Shown piece after piece: positions 8,092 to 16,536 of a stretch of DNA of 53,856 bases. Within the stretch, counting starts at the first letter, position 1; each line of letters starts with the position of its first letter. A program made the position numbers and the translations under genes. The notes below the pieces were generated by a model that saw only the letters and a program-made list of their open reading frames with translations, had not been told where the DNA came from and did not search any database. The stretch comes from Pseudothermotoga sp. (GTDB lineage Bacteria > Thermotogota > Thermotogae > Thermotogales > DSM-5069), in the NCBI GenBank assembly GCA_003510135.1, contig DOKY01000019.1:21839-75694 (forward strand). The letters are read 5' to 3'.

Positions 8092-8980
8092 CCTCGATCA
8101 CTCCCATGGCGTACTCCAGAACGGCCATCCTGACGAACACACCGTTTTTCACCTGCTCAAGGATCCTGGATCTCTCAGAATAGACCACGTCGTCCGAAAC
8201 CTCGACGTTCCTGTTGAAAGGTCCCGGGTGCATCAGTATGGCGTGTTTGGGTGCGAGCTCGATCGTTTTAGAATTGATCTGCATGGTGCGGAAGAAATCG
8301 TCGACGTTTGGATAACTTTCCTCAAGTCTTTCTTTCTGGATCCTCAAGGCGTACACAACATCGACGTCGTGTATGGCCTCTTCGAGATCGTTCGTGATCA
8401 AGCTCACACCCTCGAAGCTCTCGGGTACAAAACCTTTGGGTCCAACCATTCTCACTTCCGCTCCAAACTTGTTGAGAATCTCCGTCAAAGATCTGGCCAC
8501 GCGTGAATGAACGATGTCGCCCACTATGGCGACTTTGAGCTCGAGCGTCTTGAAATGTTCGAGCATCGTCATGGCATCCAGGAGCGCCTGGGTGGGGTGT
8601 TCGTTCGTACCGTCACCCGCGTTCACCACAGGCATATCGACATATTTTGCAAACTCCTTTGGCGCGCCGTTTCTCCTGATACGAACCACCAGACAATCGA
8701 AATCCATCATGTTCAGTGTCATGATCGTGTCGAGGTCGGTCTCGCCTTTCAGCAACGAGGAACTTTCTGGCGCAAAATCGATAACCCTGGCTCCGAGGTT
8801 CATCGCAGCCTTCTGGAAAGATACCTTCGTCCTCGTGGAGGGTTCAAAGAAGGCGGTGAGCACGAATTTGCCTTCAAGCGTTTTTGAATAGACCTTCAAC
8901 GACTTGTACCACATGGCACGTTTGAGAATGGTCTCAATCTCTTTCCTGCTCAAATCCTTGATGTCCAGCAGATGTCTCAC
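8048..8980 (-). CDS. pyrB: Aspartate carbamoyltransferase, catalytic chain
   Basis: 310 aa, first gene of the pyrimidine operon; condenses carbamoyl phosphate and aspartate. Carbamoyl-phosphate site FFEPSTRTKVSFQ (about 45-57), NAGDGTNEHPTQALLD (about 121-136) and the aspartate loop HPGPFNRNVEV (about 259-269) are intact. GTG start with TTTGGAGGTGAT upstream. No pyrI regulatory chain lies beside it, so regulation is probably transcriptional through the leader. Overlaps pyrC by 44 bases. Confidence 0.95.
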   Translation of the reverse strand: MRHLLDIKDLSRKEIETILKRAMWYKSLKVYSKTLEGKFVLTAFFEPSTRTKVSFQKAAMNLGARVIDFAPESSSLLKGETDLDTIMTLNMMDFDCLVVRIRRNGAPKEFAKYVDMPVVNAGDGTNEHPTQALLDAMTMLEHFKTLELKVAIVGDIVHSRVARSLTEILNKFGAEVRMVGPKGFVPESFEGVSLITNDLEEAIHDVDVVYALRIQKERLEESYPNVDDFFRTMQINSKTIELAPKHAILMHPGPFNRNVEVSDDVVYSERSRILEQVKNGVFVRMAVLEYAMGVIEVESVRSMETSLVER

Positions 8981-9000
8981 TGTATCACCTCCAAAGAAGC

Positions 9001-9026
9001 AAAAATAAAGGGGCCTTTCGGCCCCT
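9001..9026 (-). terminator. Leader terminator B of the pyr operon
   Basis: Minus-strand AGGGGCC-GAAA-GGCCCCT followed by TTATTTTT, just upstream of the pyrB ribosome site. A terminator between promoter and first gene implies attenuation. Confidence 0.75.
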
Positions 9027-9043
9027 CAAATTTCGCTTTTTTT

Positions 9044-9071
9044 AAAATAAAAGGGGCCTTTGAAGCCCCTT
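9044..9071 (-). terminator. Leader terminator A of the pyr operon
   Basis: Minus-strand AAGGGGC-TTCAAAG-GCCCCTT followed by TTATTTTA. Its arms are nearly identical to those of terminator B, so arm swapping between the two hairpins is possible. Just upstream, AGTCCAGAAGGGGCT loosely resembles the PyrR-binding motif with one extra base and one mismatch. Confidence 0.65.
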
Positions 9072-9159
9072 CTGGACTGCTTTCACATCTATTCAGAGTG
9101 TGGTCCAAAATCGTGCTCGTTACAGCCAGCACACCGTTCACCCCGTTTTCTGAAACAGA

Positions 9160-9165
9160 ATTATA
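9160..9165 (-). promoter_or_regulatory. -10 element TATAAT of the pyr operon
   Basis: Minus-strand TATAAT about 180 bases before pyrB, ahead of both leader hairpins. No convincing -35 hexamer at the right distance. Confidence 0.45.
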
Positions 9166-9251
9166 CCCTCGCGCCGGTCTGAATGTGTTTCATCTTCGTT
9201 TCTTCACCTTTGAATTTCTGATGGACTGATCCACTCTCGCGAACGGACTGT

Positions 9252-9533
9252 TCAGCTACGCTTTTTCGATTCAACGATCGAGAACAGGCCAGCAAGAAGA
9301 GGTTTTGAAGGAGGCCTGAAGGTTCCAGGATTGAGCTGAGAAACTGGAAGACCCGTGGCTCTGGATATCTCCCTGAGCACGATCTCTCTGCAACCTCGTC
9401 CCTGACACGGTCCCATCCCGATCCTCAAAAGCCTCTTGAGCTCGTTGAACGTTGTGAAACCCATTTGGATGTATCTTCTAACTTCTTCGAGCGTCACTTC
9501 CTCACACCGACAGACGAAAATCTTCTCATCCAC
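9252..9533 (-). CDS. Small BFD-like [2Fe-2S] protein
   Basis: 93 aa. The Cys pattern Cys-Arg-Cys (VCRCEEVTLEEV, near residue 7) plus Cys-x4-Cys (GPCQGRGCR, about 58-66) is that of BFD/Fer2_BFD [2Fe-2S] domains. These occur as the gamma-type subunit of dye-linked proline and hydroxyproline dehydrogenases and in HcnA/SoxA-type enzymes. It overlaps the end of the large flavoprotein by 8 bases, so the two are probably subunits of one complex. GTG start behind GAGGGTGATAGATC. Confidence 0.8.
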   Translation of the reverse strand: MDEKIFVCRCEEVTLEEVRRYIQMGFTTFNELKRLLRIGMGPCQGRGCREIVLREISRATGLPVSQLNPGTFRPPSKPLLAGLFSIVESKKRS

Positions 9534-11517
9534 GATCTATCACCCTCACCGCCCTGACGTGCATCACGAGCTGTTTCGGAACGACCACGTGGACGACGTA
9601 GGTCTTGTCCTTCCTCGGTTCCTGAACCTTAACGATTTTCGTTCGCACAACCTCTTTGCCATGCCTGTCGAGACAAACCACGTCCTGTCCTTCCTGAGGC
9701 CTGGGCATCATCTCATACGGCAACTTCAGAATCGCCTGCTCACCAGATATGTCCGCGACGAAACAGGCAAGGCCCGGACATGCGGCAACGCACATGGCAC
9801 AGCCGGTGCACTTGGAATAATCTATCGTCGGTACATCGTTGATGTTCTCGAAAGCCTTTATCGCACCTGTGGGACAGCTGTAATGACATGGATCGCACGG
9901 AATTTTCTGAGGACACTCTATTATCACCAGACCACCCTTCTTTTTCTTCCAGAGATCCATGGGCGGTGTGATCGTTTCGATCATGCTTTCACTCAGCACA
10001 CCGGATCCGAATTCTTCATCGCCGAACTGATTCTGTGGTTCATCACCCGCGTCGGTTTGAACCAGCGAAGGAACCTGTTCAAGGAAAACGTGACTCAAGC
10101 CTTTTCTTACCCTGTAGGACGTTTCGCCCATTCGAAGCTCGTTCAACTTGTTCCAGTATCCTTCGAGTCTGCTTCTGAAGGTGGCTTCATCCAACCTGTT
10201 CAGAGCTCTGCTGACAGACAGTCCCGCTATCCTCCCTTCGAGCATGGCCGTGGTGGCTTCCTCTATTCCCGCAACATCACCTGCGACCCAGAATCTGGGA
10301 TTTGAAGTTCTCAACGTGTGATCCCTCTTTGGAACGAAACCGCCAAGATCACCCACGTAGACCATTTCGCAACCAGCCTGCCAGAAGAGTTCCACCGTTG
10401 GAGACAGACCCACGGCGAGGCAAACCGTGTCGCAGTCGGTGAACTTTTCTTCACCGACGAGTTCCCCTTTTTCATTCACTTCCTGTATCACAGCACCTTC
10501 AACGCAGCTTTCTCCAACCACTTTTTTCACCGTGTGTCTGAGTAGTATCGGAACACCAAGGCGACGTACCTTAGCAGCGTGCACCCAGTATCCTCCAACC
10601 TTTGGAGCCATTTCGACGATCGCTGCCACTTCTGCACCAGCTTGAAGCAGCTGGTAAGAAACGATCAGACCGATGTTTCCGGCTCCGACCATCAGCACTT
10701 TCTTTCCTGGAAGAACTCCGTAGACGTTCATGAGCGTCTGTACAGCCCCCGCACCGTAGACACCCGGTAAGTCGTTGTTCACAAAGGGAACCAGCTTCTC
10801 CATCGCACCGGTAGAGACAACGATCGCCTCTGGCTCGATAATGAAAAGTCTCTTCTCACCCTGCTCGCAGAGAACCACGTTTTCTTTCGCATAGTAAGCC
10901 ACGGCAGACGCGTTCGAAAGTACCTTGAGCTGTCCCGAATCCACGTACTGTTTCAGTTGCTGTTGAAGTATCTCTGCTATCTTTATCCCCCTGACAGCCG
11001 CAAAGTCCAGAGATGAACCGAAGAACTTGTGAGTCTGCTTTACGAGTTGTCCACCGAGGCGGAGCGATTCGTCAACGAGTGTGACCCTGCAGCCGCTTTC
11101 CAGCGCCTCGAGGCAGGCAGAAAGACCCGCCGGACCACCCCCAACAACAAGGACTTCGGCCTTGAAACCAAACAACCCTCGCAACTCTTCTGATGGAAGA
11201 GATGAACTTTGAAAGAACGTTCCCAGACCGTGCTGCGTTTCGATCTTCATACCTTCTTTGAGCGGTGTAATGCAGGTTCTGACGTTTGCCAAACCGTCAA
11301 CTGTCATGAAGCACGACGAGCACTTGCCTATGGCACAGAAGAATCCTCTCGGCCTGTGGTACTTCTTCGTGTAGCTGAGAGTCTTGACGTTGTTCGCGTA
11401 CAGCGCAACGGCGATAGGGTCGTTCTCGTACCACTCCAGCGGTCTCCCATCGTGGTAGAAGATGACCTTTCTTCCTCTGCTGAATTGCAGGATAGGATGG
11501 TCCGTTATGACGTACAC
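9526..11517 (-). CDS. Large ferredoxin/flavin oxidoreductase (HcnA/HcnB, PDH-alpha type)
   Basis: About 663 aa from GTG at 11517 (the frame is open to 11583, inside the racemase gene). The order is an N-terminal [2Fe-2S] ferredoxin-like domain (Cys in GFFCAIGKCSSCF and VRTCITP), an FAD/NAD two-dinucleotide fold with VVGGGPAGLSA and MVGAGNIGLIVS, then a C-terminal ferredoxin insert with CPQKIPCDPCHYSCP and CTGCAMCVAACPG. This matches the alpha subunit of multi-subunit amine/proline dehydrogenases, passing electrons from a DAO partner to another carrier. Cotranscribed with the BFD protein and the DAO enzyme at 15163. Confidence 0.85.
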   Translation of the reverse strand: MYVITDHPILQFSRGRKVIFYHDGRPLEWYENDPIAVALYANNVKTLSYTKKYHRPRGFFCAIGKCSSCFMTVDGLANVRTCITPLKEGMKIETQHGLGTFFQSSSLPSEELRGLFGFKAEVLVVGGGPAGLSACLEALESGCRVTLVDESLRLGGQLVKQTHKFFGSSLDFAAVRGIKIAEILQQQLKQYVDSGQLKVLSNASAVAYYAKENVVLCEQGEKRLFIIEPEAIVVSTGAMEKLVPFVNNDLPGVYGAGAVQTLMNVYGVLPGKKVLMVGAGNIGLIVSYQLLQAGAEVAAIVEMAPKVGGYWVHAAKVRRLGVPILLRHTVKKVVGESCVEGAVIQEVNEKGELVGEEKFTDCDTVCLAVGLSPTVELFWQAGCEMVYVGDLGGFVPKRDHTLRTSNPRFWVAGDVAGIEEATTAMLEGRIAGLSVSRALNRLDEATFRSRLEGYWNKLNELRMGETSYRVRKGLSHVFLEQVPSLVQTDAGDEPQNQFGDEEFGSGVLSESMIETITPPMDLWKKKKGGLVIIECPQKIPCDPCHYSCPTGAIKAFENINDVPTIDYSKCTGCAMCVAACPGLACFVADISGEQAILKLPYEMMPRPQEGQDVVCLDRHGKEVVRTKIVKVQEPRKDKTYVVHVVVPKQLVMHVRAVRVIDRG

Positions 11518-12257
11518 CGCTTCTCTTCGTCCATGGTTGAACTTCTCCAAGAAACGGTCCCACCTTTCTCGAGAGCAAAGCACACCATGTTCACAAGATC
11601 CGTCAAATCGAAGACGGGCAACTTCGTTTCTTTCTCCACATCAGCAGCAAAAGCTGGCAGGTTCGTACATTCGAACACGATGCAACCGAGATCAGATCGT
11701 TTTTCAACGAGCTTCCTTGCGGCGTCAACAACTTCGGTTCGCGCCTCTTCAAAGTCTATACACCATTCATCGTTCAGCAAAGCTTTACCGAAATTCGTGT
11801 TCTCGAGTCCGACGATTTCGACAGGAACCTGAGCTGCTCCCACAGGTAAAAGGTGCGTCTGAGAAAGCACCTGGGAATTCGCCGTCAATATCCCCACCGG
11901 CTTCATACCGCAGATTCTGTGAACCATGGGAACCAACAGCAAAGCCGAGGTTATCACAGCTACATTCACCGCGCGAGCGAGCTCTTCCTGCAGCACGGCG
12001 AAAAATCCACAACTCGTGGTTATCACCTTCACGCCCGCAGCTTCCAACTCTCTCGCGGCGTTCAACACCTGATCGACACAGCTTTTCTCCTTACCTATGA
12101 TTGCTCTGGGATTCAAACCTTCCAGGACTCTGTACAGCGCGGGAAAATTCCAGGTTCTGGCGTTCCCAACGTCTCCCACAATTCTGGGAAAATGTGTGTG
12201 TAGCATCAAAACTCCCAGGGTGAAACCGTAGAGAGTTTTTCCACCCTGAAGGATCAT
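11505..12257 (-). CDS. Aspartate/glutamate (hydantoin) racemase-family protein
   Basis: About 250 aa from ATG at 12257, which overlaps the TRAP permease stop by ATGA and has GGAGGG upstream; the longer frame into the permease is an artefact. The two family cysteines are visible, in VITTSCGFFAVL and IVFECTNLP, in the places of the catalytic Cys pair of Asp/Glu racemases. The protein may interconvert enantiomers so that the flavin dehydrogenase of the same operon can oxidise the substrate; this is inference from context. Confidence 0.75.
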   Translation of the reverse strand: MILQGGKTLYGFTLGVLMLHTHFPRIVGDVGNARTWNFPALYRVLEGLNPRAIIGKEKSCVDQVLNAARELEAAGVKVITTSCGFFAVLQEELARAVNVAVITSALLLVPMVHRICGMKPVGILTANSQVLSQTHLLPVGAAQVPVEIVGLENTNFGKALLNDEWCIDFEEARTEVVDAARKLVEKRSDLGCIVFECTNLPAFAADVEKETKLPVFDLTDLVNMVCFALEKGGTVSWRSSTMDEEKRCTS

Positions 12258-14146
12258 CCTTGACCCTCCAGCTTCTTTTTGGGACTTTTCGCCCGGATCA
12301 GCAGATAAATCAAGACTGCCAGGGTGATGGCGGCGATGACGTTCCTTGGCATCTTCGTCCAGGCAGCCGAAATGACCAAGAACACGACCACGGTTGCGCT
12401 CAGGAATCTGCCGAATGGGGTGACGGGCCTGTAGAGGTAACCAGAATTGACCACAGCCAGGAAATAGCTGACACCCGTCATCAAGATTGACAGTGAGATC
12501 ACTTCCATGATCGATCCTTTCAGGAGCATGGCCCTGTTGTAGATGAACAGATAACCCGCTATGTAACCCGTCAGCGACAGTCTCCAACTGATGAATCCAA
12601 CCTTCATGGGATTCGTTTTCGCGATCGAAGCGGCACAGTAGGATGCTATACAGACAGGCGGCGTCACTTCGGAAAGCATCGCAAAGTAAAGGACGAAAAG
12701 GTGCGCGGCGAGCACATCAACACCCATCTTTGTGAGCGCTAATCCCGCGATCGAGGCAGCGATCACGTAGGCCGGGGTGGTCGGCAAACCCATGCCCAGA
12801 ATCAAACAGACGCCCATCAGCAAGACCAGCGCAGGCAGTAATCTTCCACCAGAAAGACTCGTGATTGCCGACGCTATACCCAAACCAAGCCCCGTGTTGG
12901 TGAAAACGCTCACCACTATTCCTGCGCCGGCACAAGCTAAGGCCACGGCGATCATGTTTTGCGCGCCTTTTTCAAAAGTGATGGCAAGTCTCTTTGGCGT
13001 CATCATCGTATCCTTTCTGAAGAAACTCAGTGCGAACGCAGTCCACGTGGCATAGTAGGCTGCCGAGAAAGGTGAAAAACCTTTGACGAGGAAATAAACC
13101 AAAACCACCACAGGCAACAACAGATAAGAATCTCTGACGATCTCGCGCCATTTCGGTATCTCTTCCGGTGGCAAACCCTTAAGATTGTCCCTGAGAGCGA
13201 CCAGGTGTACCGTCAAACCGAGCGCGAGATAGTAAAACACAGCGCCAAGTATGGCTCTGTAGCATATCTCCAGATACGGTACGTTTGTGATCTCAGACAT
13301 CACAAACGCGGCAGCTCCCATCACCGGCGGGACGAAGATCCCCCCCGTCGAAGCCACGGCTTCAACGGCGGCCGAGAACTCGGGTCTGTAACCCAACCTT
13401 ATGCCCATCGGGATTGTGAACGAACCCGTCGCGTAGACGTTGCTCGCGGCGGTTCCACTTATGGAGCCGAACAGCGCACTCGCCAGAACTCCTATCTTCG
13501 CTGGACCTCCCGGCGATGCGCCCGTGAACTTCGATGCTATCCTGAGCAAATAATCACCAACCTTCGTCTGCTCGAAGAATGCACCGAAAATCACGAACAG
13601 CGCAACGATGGTGGCAGAGATGCCCGTTATGCTACCGTAGATTCCCGAATCGGTCAGCAGATAGAACATCTCAACCAGCCGAGGTAACTTCACAGGCTTG
13701 TTGTAAAAGACTCCAGGTAAAAAGGGTGCCAGATAGAGGTAACCTATCACACTCAAGACCAGAATGGCCATCGCTGGTGCAACCGCACGCCTCAGTGCTT
13801 CGAGGATCAGAACTATATTGATCAGCCCAAGTACGATCTGAACTGGGCTCACCGGGTCGATGAACTCAAGGCGCATGCTGAGCATGTCGTTATTCAGCAT
13901 GAGATAGATTGGAGGCAGCGCTGCAAGTACGGCAAGGACGACATCGACAAGAGTGAATCTGTCCCTGGGTGACTTTTTCGTGGCTGGAAAAAGCAGGAAT
14001 GCTGCGGGTAAGAGGAAAAGCAAATGTGCGCCCCTCTGCAGCCGCGGCTGCAGTATACCCACGGTCGCGGTGTATAGATGAAACAGGGTGGCGGCGATGA
14101 GCCAGCCACCCAGGATCCATCTCTGCCATCCTTTGAGTTGGCGCAT
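12254..14146 (-). CDS. TRAP transporter, fused 4TM/12TM permease (TAXI type)
   Basis: 630 aa with many hydrophobic helices, the size of fused DctQ-DctM permeases that work with TAXI binding proteins. Motifs include ASALFGSISGTAASNVYATG, a GGIFVPPVMGAAAF loop and GMGLPTTPAYV, all typical of TAXI-TRAP permeases. It uses an ion gradient to import a substrate handed over by the binding protein encoded 12 bases upstream. ATG with GAGGAG. Confidence 0.9.
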   Translation of the reverse strand: MRQLKGWQRWILGGWLIAATLFHLYTATVGILQPRLQRGAHLLFLLPAAFLLFPATKKSPRDRFTLVDVVLAVLAALPPIYLMLNNDMLSMRLEFIDPVSPVQIVLGLINIVLILEALRRAVAPAMAILVLSVIGYLYLAPFLPGVFYNKPVKLPRLVEMFYLLTDSGIYGSITGISATIVALFVIFGAFFEQTKVGDYLLRIASKFTGASPGGPAKIGVLASALFGSISGTAASNVYATGSFTIPMGIRLGYRPEFSAAVEAVASTGGIFVPPVMGAAAFVMSEITNVPYLEICYRAILGAVFYYLALGLTVHLVALRDNLKGLPPEEIPKWREIVRDSYLLLPVVVLVYFLVKGFSPFSAAYYATWTAFALSFFRKDTMMTPKRLAITFEKGAQNMIAVALACAGAGIVVSVFTNTGLGLGIASAITSLSGGRLLPALVLLMGVCLILGMGLPTTPAYVIAASIAGLALTKMGVDVLAAHLFVLYFAMLSEVTPPVCIASYCAASIAKTNPMKVGFISWRLSLTGYIAGYLFIYNRAMLLKGSIMEVISLSILMTGVSYFLAVVNSGYLYRPVTPFGRFLSATVVVFLVISAAWTKMPRNVIAAITLAVLIYLLIRAKSPKKKLEGQG

Positions 14147-14158
14147 GTCGCTAGCTCC

Positions 14159-15163
14159 TCATTTCATGTATCCCTTTTCCCTGTAGTACCTCTCTGCTCC
14201 AGGATGCAGAGGAACAGCCACGTGTTGCCAGGCAACCTCGGGAACGAAGGTTTTGTTCGCCGGGTGTGCTTGGTACAGTTCCTCGAGGTTTTCACAGAGA
14301 ATCTTCGTTATCGTGTATACGACGATCTCGGGAACGTCCGCATTCACCAGCAGTTCACCAGCTGTTGTCACGGCGGGAACATCTTTGTCGAAGCCCGGAT
14401 ACGTGTTCGCGGGTATCAGACACAAACCGGTTTCTCTACCGACCGTTCCAAACTTGTTGTGCATGTAATCGATGCACTCGTCCGAAACGGCCAGAAGGAC
14501 GGACTTTCTGGAGGAGAACATCTCAGTCACCGCCGCTGCAGGGATAGAGAGATGTGTGATGACGAAATCGACATGTCGGTCTTTGTAGAGGCTTATCATG
14601 TCGGCATACACCGCATGGAAGTATTCTCCACCAGCCTTCTTGATGTCATCCAGCGTGACATTGTAGAAGCGCAGTATCTCTTGGACGATCGGTAGATCCG
14701 ACGTTCCTTTCATCGGGATCGCAACTCTCACAGGCTTACCCGATTTGATCAGATCGGCCAGTTCCTGCACGGTGCTCAATCCCTTTGCCGCATCCGCCAC
14801 GAAGTGGATCTGGTAGTAACCGAAGTAGCCACCGATCGATCTGACCTTCGGACTTGGCTTTTCGTAGAGCGGTGGGGTACCTTCGAGCGCCATCTTGTCA
14901 ACAAATGTGATGCCCCAGCCAAGGTCCGCATCGCCCATCGAGACACGCACAGGATTGACGACCCCTCCGCCGGGTATGACCTTGATGGATATCTTCGGCT
15001 CTTTCGCGTTTATCAGTGCTGCAACGGCACCAGCCTGAGCGTACCAGCCTCCTCCGACGCCACCTGCGATCCAAGTGAGCGTTACGGGTTTGAGCTCCTG
15101 AGCCAGAACAACACCGAGACTGAGGACCAGAACGACCACCACAGCAATCCGTGACAACCTCAT
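14159..15163 (-). CDS. TAXI-family TRAP solute-binding protein
   Basis: 334 aa with an N-terminal signal peptide (cleavage near VVLAQE, about residue 22). The segment TWIAGGVGGGWYAQAGAVAALIN is the TAXI signature region. It binds an unknown solute (glutamate-like or other organic acid for known members) and feeds the permease encoded next. The ATG start overlaps the DAO stop codon (TGATG). Confidence 0.9.
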   Translation of the reverse strand: MRLSRIAVVVVLVLSLGVVLAQELKPVTLTWIAGGVGGGWYAQAGAVAALINAKEPKISIKVIPGGGVVNPVRVSMGDADLGWGITFVDKMALEGTPPLYEKPSPKVRSIGGYFGYYQIHFVADAAKGLSTVQELADLIKSGKPVRVAIPMKGTSDLPIVQEILRFYNVTLDDIKKAGGEYFHAVYADMISLYKDRHVDFVITHLSIPAAAVTEMFSSRKSVLLAVSDECIDYMHNKFGTVGRETGLCLIPANTYPGFDKDVPAVTTAGELLVNADVPEIVVYTITKILCENLEELYQAHPANKTFVPEVAWQHVAVPLHPGAERYYREKGYMK

Positions 15164-16365
15164 CAGAACCTCCCCCTTTCAACGGTTGATTGCTCTTTCT
15201 TCTTCGAACTGCGGAATCTTGCGGGACTCAGTTCGTCGATCGTGAGAGAAGTCTTCTCCCCACAGATCAGCTGAGTCACCAGTGCTCCGGTGATTGGAGC
15301 GAGCGCGATGCCATCACCTTCATGCCCCGTCGCAACGAAGAAACCAGGATTCTTTGGATCTTCCCCTATGACATACTTTCCATCTTCGCACGCCGGTCTC
15401 AAGCCAGCGAAGGTGCGTATGATACGGACGTTTTTGAAGATGGGAAACAGCTCGATTAATCTCTTCGCGATCGCGATGAACGCCTCCAGCGTCGTTGATC
15501 TGTCGAAACCCACGTATTCCCTTGTGCTGCCCACCAGGTAATTCCCGGGGTGGGTCCTGGACATCGCAAAGCCAAGATTGAGTCTTTTTGCCGTTTCATC
15601 TTTCTGCAGATGCGAAACGTGCTTGGCGATTATGTAGTCAGAATCCCAAGCGTCCGTGTCTCCGACCGAATCGATCGGCTCGGTCACGAGGATCTGTCCA
15701 CGTTTCGGTTTGATCGGCACTTCCAGGCCCACCATCTTGCAGATTTCGCTGGACCAGACTCCCGCCGCACAAACAACGATTTGTGCTTCGTATTCATCCC
15801 CGCTTTGAACCTGCACTCGCCAGTGATCTGAATTTCTTTCCAAAGCCACGACTCTGGAAAACTTCTTCAACTCCATTCCATAACGCGATCCCGCGCTCAA
15901 AAGGGCTTTCAGCACCGAGAAAGGATCGATCTGCGAATCATCAGGACAGTAAGTGGACACGAGCACACGCTCACTCACGAAGGGTTGTTTTTTCCTGATC
16001 TGTTTTCTATCGAGCATCGTGACGTTGAGACCTATGGACCTCTGCTCCGCCACGAAGCGTTCCATGAAAGGAAGATGTTCCTCTTTGTCCACGAGGATCA
16101 TTCCACCGCGTGTTTCGAACCAGAGGTTCTCACCGAGATCTCTCTGCCAGGCTTTGTACATCTCGAGACTCAACAAAGCCATTCTCAGAGGAAGACCCGG
16201 AAGCTTCGACTGAAGCAGGATCATGTGATCACACGCACCAGAAGTACCGGAGCCGATGTCGAACTGTTCCAGGACCAGAACCTTCTTTTTTCTCTGAGCG
16301 AGCTGAAAAGCCGTTGAAAGTCCTATTATGCCACCGCCGATGACGACAACGTCATAGAATGTCAC
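15163..16365 (-). CDS. FAD-dependent oxidoreductase, DAO family (amino-acid or amine dehydrogenase)
   Basis: 400 aa. The Rossmann motif VVVIGGGIIGLSTAFQLA (residues 6-23) binds FAD. The C-terminal RTFAGLRPACEDGKYVIG and FVATGHEGDGIALAP segments are those of glycine/sarcosine oxidase and proline dehydrogenase beta-type subunits. First gene of an operon with a TRAP importer, a racemase-like protein and two iron-sulfur partners, so it is probably the substrate-oxidising subunit. GTG start with GGGGTG eight bases upstream. Substrate not determinable from sequence. Confidence 0.87.
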   Translation of the reverse strand: MTFYDVVVIGGGIIGLSTAFQLAQRKKKVLVLEQFDIGSGTSGACDHMILLQSKLPGLPLRMALLSLEMYKAWQRDLGENLWFETRGGMILVDKEEHLPFMERFVAEQRSIGLNVTMLDRKQIRKKQPFVSERVLVSTYCPDDSQIDPFSVLKALLSAGSRYGMELKKFSRVVALERNSDHWRVQVQSGDEYEAQIVVCAAGVWSSEICKMVGLEVPIKPKRGQILVTEPIDSVGDTDAWDSDYIIAKHVSHLQKDETAKRLNLGFAMSRTHPGNYLVGSTREYVGFDRSTTLEAFIAIAKRLIELFPIFKNVRIIRTFAGLRPACEDGKYVIGEDPKNPGFFVATGHEGDGIALAPITGALVTQLICGEKTSLTIDELSPARFRSSKKKEQSTVERGRF

Positions 16366-16423
16366 TCATCGACACCCCACCCTGGAAGGTCACAGGAAAC
16401 GAACGTGAAACGATATTTTTACT

Positions 16424-16456
16424 ATAATAGCACCATACAGATCACATGTCAAGTGA
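16424..16456 (-). promoter_or_regulatory. Promoter and operator-like dyad of the DAO/TRAP operon
   Basis: Minus strand: -35 TTGACA (16447-16452), 17-base spacer, -10 TATTAT (16424-16429). The dyad TCACATGTCAAGTGA (16442-16456), symmetrical except at two positions, overlaps the -35, suggesting repressor control. Confidence 0.75.
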
Positions 16457-16536
16457 AAGCAGCTCCATGAAATCGAGAATCTTGAGCTGAAGAATTCGGT
16501 AGAATTTCAGTGACAAACGCTTGGGGAGTGGTGAAC

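Noticed and set aside
9072..9086. True PyrR-binding motif in the pyr leader
   Set aside because: Only a loose match to the consensus (one inserted base, one mismatch), so not annotated as a PyrR site.
12258..12587. N-terminal extension of the racemase-like protein
   Set aside because: Inside the TRAP permease in another frame, His/Arg-rich shadow; the ATGA-coupled start at 12257 fits family length.
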